Positions 48,526-59,257 of a DNA stretch of 64,000 nucleotides are shown here, one piece after another (within the stretch, counting starts at the first letter, position 1; every line of letters begins with the position of its first letter). A model generated the notes under the pieces. It was given only the letters and a program-made list of their open reading frames with translations. It ran no database searches and was not told the origin of the DNA. This stretch comes from Filosporella fistucella (lineage: Eukaryota > Ascomycota > Leotiomycetes > Helotiales), in NCBI GenBank assembly GCA_030077755.1, contig JAQJZZ010000012.1:186001-250000 (forward strand), read 5' to 3'. The translations under genes were made by a program, and so were the position numbers.

Positions 48526-50470
48526 ATGGTCCCTACTATCCGCATCATCCGGCCTTCGGTCACGTTAAATGAGCATGATATCGCTGCTTCGCGCAATGGA
48601 CCGCATTTCTTGCATGGGAGATTAGGAGGACCGAATATGCCTATTTTCGAGCCTTCGACGGCGATTGAAGAGAGGTGGAGGGGAGAAGGCGTACAGAATG
48701 GGGTGAGTGAGAAATGGGTAGGGGATGAGAGGATGAAGTGGTGGAAGGTGTATGCTATGCACCTTTTGTTCATGTGGAATTCGAGGACGTTTGAATACGT
48801 TTCTGTGAGTTATACTCTTGGTCCATGGGATAGGAACTGATGAACAGATTTTACTTGTGGCATTGGCTTTCCCAGAGGGAGGACTGTTTGCTACTTCTGT
48901 CAGGTAAGTCTTGATACCCCTGGATTCGTATCACGTGCTTACAATTCCAGGGGCATAACATCAACCGTCTCGACTATGCTGTTTGCTTCAGCAGTAGGCA
49001 ATTGGATCGATCGATCGCCATCCAGATTACCTACTCTACTCATCACGATCTTCTTGAATCACGCCGCGATTGTGGTGTCATACATTTGCTGGCTGTATTG
49101 GCCTGTGATAGCAGGTTACAGCGATGAAGGCACCGTCGGCCCACAAGGTCCATTTTCGAATATGACGAAAGGTTTCATGTACGGACTCATCCTCCTGCTT
49201 GATATCATACACGATCTCAGCTCAATTGCGAATCGACTTTCAGTTGAAAGAGACTGGATTCCGGTTCTCGTGGGACCAGTCAACTCCGAAGTCACTTACG
49301 GACTTACACAAGTCAACGCCGTAATGGTTCGACTCGAGTTAATTTGCAAGCTCGTTGCTCCATCCTTATTGCCATTGATAATGGCTTCTTTCGCCTCCCG
49401 CGCTGGCTGGATTTCCCTTCTAGCGGGCATCACCAGCGTTCTCTGGGCAGCAGAAGTATATATCGCTCGTCTCGTGGCATCCGAAAATCCCGAATTGCAA
49501 GCCCCGAAGAAGCCATCTCGGGATCAAGCAAGTATAGAAGATCAAGAGATTGAAGAACGATATGAGAATCTCAAGCCAGGCATAACGTCCTGGCCGAAGA
49601 AGCTGCATTTCATCTTGTATCAAGATCCGGCAATGCGATTGAGACATTTCTTCTCTATTCCTATGTGGCCTGCCTCCATCGCGCATTCGCTGTTGGAACT
49701 AACAGTTCTTGCATATTCGGCAACTTTGATTACTTATCTGATGCAGACAGGATTTTCGATATCTTCGATTACTGTTGCGAGAGCTTCTGGTGCGATCACT
49801 GGCTTGGCTGGAACGGTATTGACGCCATGGATTGTTAATGTGTTGAAGAGACGACATGTGCGAGCTGCGTTGGATGATGAGGATAGTGAGTTGAAGGGTG
49901 ATGGTGGAGAAGGGAAGATTGTGCGGAAGGTGGGGATGTTGGGTATCTCTTCGCAGTTCGTATGCATGGTAAGTCTGAAGTTCCATAACAAGATCGAATC
50001 CTTACAATCAATAGATCCCGGTCGTGTTCGTGCTCTGGAGTCTCTCGCCTCCTATTGCCAAAAAGGCAGCTACAATGATGTCTCGCGATTCCAATTCGGC
50101 TGATACAGGATCTCCCAATCTGATATTGCCCCTCACATTATTCACTTTCCTATCTCTCTCGCGCATCGGCCATTATATGATCCATCTCATGGTCCAAGAG
50201 CTCGGCCAAGTCGAAATTCCAGTCTCTCAACGATCAACGTACGCTGGAACAGAGCAGTCATTCCACTCGATGGGTTCTCTCTGTCACTGGGCTGCAACTG
50301 TAGTATGGAGTCAACCAAGCGATTTCAGATGGCTGGCACTCGGTAGCTTGCTCTGTGTTGGACTTGGTGTTTTTATATTTGGAAACTGGGCGAAGAAGCC
50401 GCCAACTGCCACGGGGGATGGATATCAAGGTATTCCGCTTGTAGATACGGAGGATCGTCTTGTGATATAA
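48526..50470 (+). CDS. Ferroportin-family iron exporter (SLC40)
   Basis: Exons 48526-48804, 48848-48903, 48951-49968 and 50015-50470 give 602 residues with 10-12 membrane helices. The family start is visible as SRTFEYVSILLVALAFPEGG followed by TSVRGITSTVSTMLFASAVGNWIDRSPS. Helix 4 contains GLILLLDIIHDLSSIANRLSVERDWIPVL, with the conserved NxLSxERDW motif. Other marks are RLELICKLVAPSLLPL, SGAITGLAGTV and a late LSRIGHYMIHLMVQELGQVEIP. Ferroportins export Fe(II) from cells or load or empty vacuolar and vesicular stores. Animals and plants use them widely; fungal copies are patchy and little studied. The N-terminal ~75 residues before helix 1 are soluble; MPIF at residue ~38 is an alternative start. 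A charged loop (residues ~290-320 and ~420-445) is probably cytosolic. Confidence 0.9.
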
Positions 50471-51941
50471 TAGGTTTTGTAAGTTTCATTGTACATAAGT
50501 AGGGAGGAATTATTGATAGAATTATTACAGCCTATATTCGCAACCCTGCGCATCTCTCATAGATATCGTGTGAGATTTTTGAAGGTGAGCGAGCAGTCTG
50601 TTACATCTTAGATGTCTCTGTACTTGATAGAACGGGTAAAATGTATCGTTATTCGTTGAATATGAGCTGTCAAAAACCAGTGCCAGGGACTGTCAGCTAC
50701 CTCGGAGGAGGAGAAGATAGACGCTTGTAGGCATGCAGATGGTCATCTCTACTATGCATAAGGTTGGAAACCTCACATGTGCATGCACTCTCCCGTCAAC
50801 CTTTTGTGCATGCCTCGCTATCCACGATTCACTGCAAAACTATCTGCCTCTCGGTAGCGAGAGCCTATCTTATGACCCGTCTTCAAAAGTATAAGATCTT
50901 TGGCGTCTTTGCAAATTACACCTTTTTGCATTATTTTCTGCCTCAGCGTTACCATACGGAGACGCGTCGTCTTTTAGGCAGTAGCAGTGATTCTATAATG
51001 AGATTGTCTAGAGTCCAAGTAGACTTCGAGCAGTGTGGTCGAGCCTGAACCAACGAGACCCGTTTGTGAGATGAATCTTTGCCAGATATTGATCTGAGAC
51101 ATCTTTCCCTCTTCTTCGCAACTCCTTCGCCTACCAATTCATTTCTTGTTTATCTTTTGATAGATGGCTCTAACCGACCTGGAGATGAGAGCTCGACGTC
51201 CTCGAAGGCCCGATCTCACGTGAGATCATATGACTTGTTTTCCCAACTTGTCGCTCGGATCGGACAGAGTTCCATCGGCTTTGGAATATAGAGATGGAAC
51301 TGAGATAAAATTTTACTCTTTTTAGTCTTTTGGCGATGAAAGAAATCGATATTTTTCAGTGATGCCACGGACAACCTGTTAGGCTTCCACAACTCACTTT
51401 ATCCCACATCATTTCATAGCAACATGGTATTTTCCTTTCCAATCAAGAATTTACATGCTTCATCATTTAGAGCTACTAGCTTAGTACTCTTTGGAATACT
51501 CGTACCTGCAGCCTTACAGACACGCTAGACCCCGCATGCTTATCAAGAAGTCTTGAGCTCCCCTACCTCAATCCAATTGCAAGGGTGCCGTTCTGGCTTC
51601 GCTTACATGTTTCGCCCCTTTTTACTCGCCAAGTCCACCATTCCACCTCGTCGGTAATGCATATTCCTGTTGAGCTTGCGTATAATTGATGGTATTTCCC
51701 TTTGTTTATTGCTTTTGGTGTCGAAACCATTTCCAGATTTCTGATACCCTATCGTATCCGGATCCCACATTCGCTTTCGCATTTCCGAGTCGGCGGTCGA
51801 GATTCCAAAAGATTAGCCTACCGCCTATTGCCCCAGAATAGTTTTGTCTTTGCCATTGCACATATATACCACTTCCCTCCCACTTATGTATTTTCGATAT
51901 TCATATCTCCTCACAGTATTCCGCCCTCTCATGTACCAAAT
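50471..51941. other. Intergenic region
   Basis: This 1.47-kb stretch has no convincing gene on either strand. It includes the 3' end of the ferroportin gene and the leader of the reductase-like gene. Confidence 0.5.
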
Positions 51942-52690
51942 ATGGCCCCTAAACCAAAGAACATCCTCCTCCTAGGTGGTACAGGTCCCAGCGGTCTCCT
52001 GACCCTGAAACTCGCTCTCGAACACGGCCATAATGTCACAGTCTACGCACGAAATCCCAAGAAGATACCAGAAGAACTATCTCGCAAACCAAATATCAAG
52101 GCAGAATTCCCACTCCTCCGTACGTACAATACCTAACTTCCAATCAGATCATAACAGGCTCCCTCGACTCAACAGAGACGCTCTATCCTCTCCTCCCTGA
52201 AACAGACACAATTATCTCCCTCCTCGGTCCCTCCGGCATACGCCACAAAGGAACACCCATTGCCTCATTCTACTCCTCTCTCCTCACACACCTGAAATCC
52301 ACATCCCAAAACCCTCACATCTTAGCCATGAACACAATTTCCAGTGATCTCCCAACAGACAGCTATCCCTTCCTCGCTTCTCTTCTCGTAAATATGCTCT
52401 GGCTGCTCGGTAACGGTGCTTATACTGAGGTGAGGGCTATTGGTAAGGTGTTCAAGGAAGAGGGCGGGGGAATCCCCTGGACGAATTGGAGATGTGCGTA
52501 TTTGGGTGATGGGGAGAGGGGTGAGGAATGTTTGACTGGGAGGGTGGGGGAAAAGGGGTGGGGATTGAGGATTGAGAAGAGGGAGTTGGCTGCTTGGTTA
52601 GTGGGAGAGGCGGAGCGAGGGGTGGAGGAGTCGAGATGGATTGGGGAAATGCCTGCTTTGTTTTCAGCTGGTGGAAAGAAGGCTGTTTGA
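51942..52690 (+). CDS. NAD(P)-binding reductase-like protein (NmrA/flavin-reductase type Rossmann fold)
   Basis: The first exon (51942-52119) opens with the dinucleotide-binding loop LLLGGTGPSGLLTLKLALEHGHNVTVYARNPKKIP. The second (52158-52690) contains DTIISLLGPSG, a NTISSDLPTDSYPF segment and a C-terminal EKRELAAWLVGEAE helix. Together they give 236 residues. This is the extended/atypical short-chain dehydrogenase class that includes averufin-oxidase-A-like and biliverdin-reductase-B-like proteins; the substrate cannot be predicted. The intron is only 38 bp (GTACGT...AACAG); an alternative acceptor at 52175 makes it 56 bp and drops six residues (SLDSTE) that look conserved. GC content rises sharply in the last 200 bp. 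Confidence 0.75.
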
Positions 52691-52890
52691 GGATTGTGGG
52701 CTTGAGAGTTGGGAGAATCAGTGGGATCATTCTGGACTTCCAGTTCAAATGAAATAATATCTACAGTTGCAAAGTATTTCATGTGAGGTAGTGGGACAGA
52801 AATTCTCGACGCGATTGATGCGACTTCCATTCTCCATCATCTTACACCTCACGTTTCTAAATTCCTCTACAACACGGCCGATCTCCTAAT

Positions 52891-54283
52891 TTACAAGCAC
52901 ATCATAATCGCCACAACAGCAACACTTATAACCCACATCCCCTTCACACCAACCCCCGACGCAGCATTCAGCGACGTCCCGTTGTTCCCCCCAGTGCTAC
53001 TCCCATTATTACCCACCACAGAATCCACACTTACAAAGCTACATTTCCCTCCCTTCCACGCCACATCCGCAGTCTGCAACCACAGCGCCAACGGACTAAT
53101 GACCGTGACCGGCGTGTATAAAAGCCTACAATTCGCAGGTTCAAAGATAAATTGAATAGGTACATCATTGACACCCTCCGGAATACTGCCATGGAGATTG
53201 TTACCATCGTGGCTAAGAGCGCTACGAGAACCAAGGGGGAGAGAGTTGATACCAGGGAGAACATCGTTTATAGATAGGAGGACGGATTCAGGGATATAGG
53301 GAGATATGGTGTTGTCAAGTACGAAACTGGATTGTCTCGCAAGGTCAGAAAAGGGGTAGGCTTGATACCCTTTTGTGTCACCGATAGCTTGTATTTGGGT
53401 GTATCTTGGACGGCCGCCTACGACGATAGTATTGTTTCCTGCTTGGCGAGTTAGAAATTCGGCGAGGATGGAACAGGCTGAGATAGTTAGCTTCGCTCTT
53501 TGTTGTTAGGAAAGGAAATTGATTACCAGAAGCGTAAATTCCATCTGTTAACAAGACAATATTCTGTGCTGTGAATGGAACGGGCTCTTCATGGCGTCCA
53601 TCATATCCATATGGCAAGAAACCATTTCTAGCTTGTGTGTAGAGGGAGCTATTCGCAGGCAGGATAGCCAAAGCGGTGAATTCATCGCCATTGTTGGCAT
53701 TTGGTGGGTAGTAAGGAATATCTCCTTCAATCCAGCCAGTAAAGTTTTGGATATCAGTATTTACCGCGCTGCGATAATTCCAAGGAGAGCTATATACGTT
53801 TGCTTAAAAGTGGCGTCGTTTCGACTATCATTAGAGCTGATTGCTAGGACAATGTCTGGTACGGCACCGTATGTTGAGCCAAAGATCTCGGCTGCGGGGT
53901 TACCACGAAGGCGGGATGCTCCATATGGCTCAATATCTGGGAATAGGCGTTTGAACTAGAATTATCAGCGAATACAAGTTGATTTTGACGTAAGGCCTTA
54001 CCAAATCATTTGGAAGAAGTGTATTTCCACCTCCATAACCGCTAACATCGATGATCAATTTCGACTTTTTCGCAGATCGACAAGCAGCGAAGAAATCGCG
54101 AGTAGTATTTTGGAAGCTGGTATCCGCATCTACCCCTGTATCGTTTGAAAATGCGGGAATGCGAAAAACAGCAGTATCCTCATATCTGGTCTGATTGAGA
54201 AAGTACCCTGCAACTTGATTGTTTGGATCTTTAGTTGTAGGGTAGTATGGGTATCCCAACAGAGTTGGGGCAGTTGTCCCAGC
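52891..54283 (-). pseudogene. 5'-truncated UstP-type S41 protease with GPI-anchor signal
   Basis: From ~54283 down to the stop at 52891 the minus strand matches the C-terminal half of fungal CPAF/UstP-like S41 proteases. Seen in order are LGYPYYPTTKDPNNQVAGYF, DVSGYGGGNTLLPNDL, an exon from FKRLFPDIEPYG to SNDSR, WNYRSAVNTDIQNFTGW in another frame, VLLTDGIYASACSILAEFL with the catalytic Ser, and a Ser/Gly/Asn-rich tail ending in a hydrophobic GPI signal (VKGMWVISVAVVAIMMCL). Introns near 53997-53955 and 53534-53482 are well formed. Near 53800 the frame changes without a good intron. In frame, a stop lies at 54284-54286. Only 740 bp remain before SHP1, too few for the missing ~350-residue N-terminal half and signal peptide. 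It is therefore probably a truncated, non-functional copy. Confidence 0.65.
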
Positions 54284-54286
54284 TCA

Positions 54287-55021
54287 AAACGAGATCGGAC
54301 TCGAAATTGACGACAGTTCGGTCATAACTAGTCCTGAGATTCTGATCCACCTCGAAATCCAATCCCAAACTCCTTTCAGCTCAAAATTGCAACGGGGACT
54401 TGCTATATTCTCCACCGCAAATATAGTCCTATCACTTGATAGACATTGAGCTTTTACAGAGCAAGTCAACAGAGCCCTCTCGCCCTTCCTTATGCGCTTG
54501 CATACTCTTAAGAATTCGCATTGTGATGAGCCTTGGAAGTATGCAGAGTGCACCTCGACAGTCAACTTTAATATGACTGTGGAGAAATGCCTGCCTTCCC
54601 ACTTATTCAGCCCGTACAGGGACTCGTTCATGCTCACCCTGCAATGTCGAATTCTCCTCTTCAGTGCTAAATTACGAGCTGAACGTAGGCCAACGCAATC
54701 TATGGACAAAAGAAAAATGACATACTTTTGGAGCAACTTTCTCTTAAAATGCAGCACTTGCTAGGGATCTGCTATCCATATCTATTACCTCACAACACAA
54801 AGGACCCAAGGTTCGAGGAATAAGAAGTTGAAAATCATGCCACTTTTATCTGTCTAACCATCTAAGCAAACCCATCTTGTGAGAATGCTAAATGCAATCC
54901 ATCCACCCAAACGCCATCGTCACGGCAAGATCTGCCATGTGATATCCATGCAACTCATCATTCATGCCATCTACTCATTTGCCTGCATCCGACTTATAGT
55001 CTCAATGTCACCGAACACCAT
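54287..55021. other. Region upstream of the truncated protease, no homologous N-terminus
   Basis: An open frame of 158 codons on the minus strand (54757-54284) does not resemble the N-terminal half of S41 proteases and ends right where the homology begins. The rest is the 3' flank of SHP1. This is consistent with a rearrangement breakpoint near 54283. Confidence 0.45.
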
Positions 55022-56359
55022 TTAGCTCCACTTTTGAACCGCAGTGCCACCTCTTTTGAATTCAGCAACTTCGCCAAGAACCAAGCTCTTATCAGTATGA
55101 TCTTTGTTCGGAAAAGTGGTGGCCAATACCCATGGTCGTTCGTTACCACCAGGAAAAGCACGCCCAACAAACTCATAAACATCACCAATGGTGTGAGTAG
55201 CGTTGAATCTTGCTGGAAGTCTGGTGCCATTTGCGAGTTGAATTCTCAACATTAAAGTAGGTTGTGATGGATCAACATCAATTTCCGGTACTGATGAGCT
55301 CGATGAGGCAGCAGGAGTAACGACAGCGGGAGGAGCAGATGTTGTGCTTGATCCACCAGGGGTAGGACTGCCTAGTCGTTGACCTGAACCTCCAAATGGC
55401 TTATAGACCTTTGGAGGTGCCTTATAAGCCTCTTCGTGCTTGATCAACTGAACATCAACTGGCTGATCAGGGCGAACATTCATGAGGTGAAGAGGGGCAC
55501 GGCCTTGGCGGATCAATTGCAGGTCATTGGCGTTTTGGGGATCATCAAAACGGCGGAGAGGACCATCTTCGATACTGAATCCATCCTCCCAAAGATGTAG
55601 TACTCGAGTCTGGGTTTGTCCAGGGTCGGCAGCGCGAGGATGAGGATCAGGAATGACTTGGGAAGGGGTATCATCCCCACCAAGAGTTTGACCACTACCC
55701 CGAAATCTCGTCGGTGGAGCCGCTGTAGCTTCTCCTCCAGGTCTGGCAGCATTTCTATAATGGTCAGTATGTTACAAATGTAATTTCCAAGAAAACATAC
55801 GCTCGAGCCTTCTTCAGAATTTCATTAACCACCTTGCGAGGATCATTTCTTGCAGGGTCTTGGACGGCAAGGCCAGACTTTTCACCACCTGCGAACAAAT
55901 CCCTGGGTTGCTCGTCTGGCTCGTAATCCGAATCGTCTGAATCATCATCGTCGTGTGCATGGCCGTGGCCGGCATGAGGTCCAGAGCTTTGACCGAGAGA
56001 ACCCAGAGTTGCAACTCCTCCTCTCTTTTTTGGTGGGGGGGCCTTTGAAGATGAACCGACAGAGGGGATTGATTGTGGTGCAGGTCTTCCGTCCAGAGTT
56101 CGTGGCCCAGTATATTCAGGTTCTGGTTCGTCCGCTGCAACGTCCTCTCCCTCACCCTCGCGAGCACCCTCTTCTAAGTTGGTAAAGTATTCGGCAGCGG
56201 CCCCACCGATATCCCATCGATTTGCGCCTAGATATTGCTGGGCCTAGACGACAATTAGTACGCAGATGGGGTCCGGGATAAATAGGCTGGACTCACATCT
56301 GCTGGTGAAGCTCCAGTTAGATCAACAAACTGTGAAATCAAATCATCATGATCTGCCAT
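55022..56359 (-). CDS. SHP1: Shp1/p47 Cdc48 cofactor (UBA, SEP, UBX)
   Basis: Exons 56359-56297, 56243-55801 and 55754-55022 give 412 residues. The UBA domain occupies residues 1-45 (DDLISQFVDLTGASPADAQQYL, split by intron 1). A disordered, acidic linker follows, with an H/D-rich patch (HGHAHDDDDSDDSD). The SEP domain is at ~205-275 (LHLWEDGFSIEDGPLRRFDDP ... LIRQGRAPLHLMNVRP). The UBX domain is at ~327-412 (TLMLRIQLANGTRLPARFNATHTIGDVYEFV, then FPNKDHTDKSL). Shp1 recruits ubiquitinated clients to the AAA ATPase Cdc48 in membrane fusion, ER-associated degradation, autophagy and Glc7 phosphatase control. Length and domain order are normal. Confidence 0.95.
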
Positions 56360-56675
56360 TATTGCGACTTTTGTTATTTTAAGGTTGAAGTGGGATGTTG
56401 TTGTATTGGTGTCAACTGATTATCGAAGATATAAAATCTTGTCGAGATATTGGAAGTGTGGGGTGTATGGAGGCGATTTGTTTGATAGAGCTCGAAGGCA
56501 GCTTTTGGATCGTCACCTTCGCCCCGCCAAAATCGCCAAAGCTCAACCTCGCCTTCGGAAGTTGCCGTTGACATATTGGGCTTTAACTCTTCTCCTTCAT
56601 GTCACAACTCAACTTCTTGAAATAATTCTCCAGAGATAATTTACACCGCCTCGTACAAGGCAGCTGAACGCCATA

Positions 56676-57248
56676 ATGTCGTCCATTGACCAAGTCAACC
56701 CTCTGACGGAATCGGCAATGACCATCCCTTCGGACTCTGAGCAATATTCCGGCAACGATGACATTTCTCCATCTCCCCCATCCTCTTCGAGCTCTCCACC
56801 AATGATTCTATACACTCCTCCATCACTATGGGGGCTTCTCCGAGGCGCAGCAATCAACCTTCTCTTACCGTTCATCAATGGGCTTATGTTGGGATTTGGG
56901 GAGTTGTTTGCACACGAGGCAGCATTTAGATTGGGATGGGGCGGAACAAAGGTGAGAATACTTTCTACATCCCGACGGAGGTTTGGGCAAATTGGAGAAG
57001 CACGTATGCATCTGGGGAAGTTATGATGCAACAAGCAGACATACGCGGTTACCTTCGCTGTGAAACCCGATGCATGAAAGAAATGTTGTTATTGGAATTG
57101 TATGTACTAAAGTATTGACATTAATAACTAGGTATTTCCAAATGGCCGAAGTCGACACTCGGTAGGGCCAGGCATTGAGATTAGGGACGATCCTATGGAA
57201 AGAAGAAGACGAGAGGGAGAGCTGGAGGATTTGACAAGTTTGGAGTAA
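56676..57248 (+). CDS. MIM1: Mitochondrial outer membrane insertase subunit Mim1 (Tom13)
   Basis: Exons 56676-56951 and 57132-57248 give 130 residues. The single membrane helix region is PSLWGLLRGAAINLLLPFING (~50-70), with GxxxG-type small residues, followed by LMLGFGELFAHEAAFRLGWGGTKVFPNGR. This block is the family signature. Mim1, with Mim2, inserts alpha-helical proteins and TOM subunits into the outer membrane. The N-terminus is Ser/Pro-rich and cytosolic. The intron is 180 bp, the longest well-supported one in the window, with TAATAAC before the acceptor. It is divergent from SHP1 (316 bp apart) and followed on the same strand by OXA1. Confidence 0.9.
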
Positions 57249-57683
57249 AGAGACGAGACTGCATGCACATATGAAGGCGTTTGGAGTTATATATTACAGC
57301 ATGGGACATAAAAGGCATTTCATCACTGCAAGGAGGTGGTCGAGCTACGCACGTTGAACATTTGCTATACCGATGGATTGGTTCCGAGGTTAGAAGCAGA
57401 AAATCCGACGGAAATGTAAAAGATGAAATAGTATTGCCTTGAAGGTCCACCCTCCAAGTCTCAAACAAAATGTAGAGAAGATTCTGTCAGCTAGTACAGT
57501 ATACAAGAAAAGATTATTACAACACTTTACTCCACTGTTCGCCTCTCGTTCACATTGTTGCCCTTCTTCGATTTATGCAAATATTGATTCGCACATGTTG
57601 TGCCAAGCTTTATGCGCGGCCGCCTTTATGCAACTTCAACTTCAAAATTATTTCGCGACTGGCCCGAATACTCCCAGCACAAA
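57249..57683. other. Intergenic, OXA1 promoter region
   Basis: These 435 bp lie between MIM1 and OXA1 on the same strand. No open frame of note; it should contain the MIM1 3' end and the OXA1 promoter. Confidence 0.5.
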
Positions 57684-59257
57684 ATGATACCCAGCAGAGG
57701 CCTTCGTTGGTCTAGCCAGACCATTGGAATTGGTCGCTGGCATCTGGAGACATTTTCTGCCAGAAAGGTAAGAGAATGTTCCCTGGCTCTGCTCATCTGC
57801 TAACCTTCAGTTCTCTTCATCAACTGTACAGCGTGGGTCGATTCGAGCCAGTCCACTCCTTTCCAACAATATTCCTTCGATACCAAGAGCGCATACAAGA
57901 TCCCAATTCTCCAAAACGAACTTTTTAATTCGAAATACTGCCGGCTTACGTTTTGCATCGACTGCCCCCATCGTTAATGCCACTTCGGAAACCATTCCCT
58001 CAGTCTCCTCAAATCCAGCAGCAGCAGCTCCCTTACCTGATCTTACATCATCACTCGATGGCGCAACGGAATTTGGAACAGAATCACTGTACAATATCCC
58101 CGAGGGTATTGGATACTTGAAATCTCTTGGTTTGGAATATGGATACGGTCCAACTGCGTTAATGGAGTGGGTTCTTGAACATGTACACGTTTACGCCGGA
58201 ACACCATGGTGGCTATCCATTGCCCTTACGGCGGTTCTAGTTCGGGCAGTTCTATTCAAGGTTTATGTAAATGCCGCCGAGAATTCTACTAGGATGGCCC
58301 TCTTGATGCCAATGACCAAGCCAATCTCAGATCAAATGTCCGCAGCTGGGAGGGCTGGCAACACGGAATTGGTCATGAAACTGAGAGGGGAGCTGAAGGC
58401 AATCACGAGCAAGGCAGGAATTAATCCATTCTTGAGTTTGGTACCTATGGTGTCCGTTATCTCAGGTTATGGAACATTTATGATCTTGCGAGCAATGTCC
58501 CACCTACCAGTTCCAGGACTTGAGAGTGGTGGTGCATTATGGTTCTATAATCTGGCTATTCCGGATCCATTATTTCTTCTACCATTAGCAAGTGCAGGAG
58601 TACTTCATTGGCTATTGAGAGTAAGTTATTAAGCAACTTGAGAAGCATCTACTAATATGAATGCAGAAAGGTGGAGAGATGGGTATAAGTAGCATGAAGG
58701 CTTCAACGCATAAGATTCTTACCTGGGTCTTGCCAACAATCTCATTCCTTTTCACGTTCTGGCTACCAGCTGCTCTTCAACTGACATTTTTCGTCACTGG
58801 TCTGCTATCTTTTGGCCAAGCCTCCCTTTTTCGACAATCATGGTTCCGCAGATTCTTCAGTATGACAGCTTTACCAAAGACAGCATCAGCCCCTACATCA
58901 CCATATCAAGGGAAGCTGAGGACTGTTGCGGATCCAGTTCTCTCACAGGCACAATTGAAAACCCGTTTTCAAGGAGCTGGGAACACGGCAAAGAAAATCG
59001 AAGACATCAAGAAGATGTCGCCGCCTGGGGCTGTGGGCAATCCACTGACAGATCTTAAGAGCTCGTGGAGTGATGTAGTATCAAGTAGCAGAACACGGAT
59101 GAAGGAGAGAAGTGAAAGAATGACCGCTAAAGAGAAGGAAAGATATGAAGAGAAGGCACAGGAAGAAATTAGGAAGGCAAAGTGGGATTTGGAGCTCGCG
59201 AGACGGCTTGAGAGGCAGGCGGCTCAGAAGACTAGGAAGGCGGGAAAGAAGAATTGA
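57684..59257 (+). CDS. OXA1: Mitochondrial inner membrane insertase Oxa1
   Basis: Exons 57684-57767, 57811-58620 and 58667-59257 give 494 residues. The N-terminus is rich in Arg, Ser and hydrophobic residues without acids, as in a matrix targeting presequence. The YidC/Oxa1 core begins at ~WVLEHVHVYAGTPWWLSIALTAVLVRAVLF and includes GINPFLSLVPMVSVISGYGTFMILR and LHWLLRKGGEMG; five membrane helices are visible. The matrix tail (~110 residues) is basic and coiled-coil-forming (EKERYEEKAQEEIRKAKWDLELARRLERQ), which binds mitochondrial ribosomes. Oxa1 inserts mitochondrially encoded and conservatively sorted proteins. Intron 1 is only 43 bp but has good sites. Confidence 0.95.

Noticed and set aside
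54284..54757. 158-codon minus-strand open frame as the missing N-terminus of the S41 protease
   Set aside because: The translation does not resemble the S41 N-terminal half and is closed by a stop where the homology begins.
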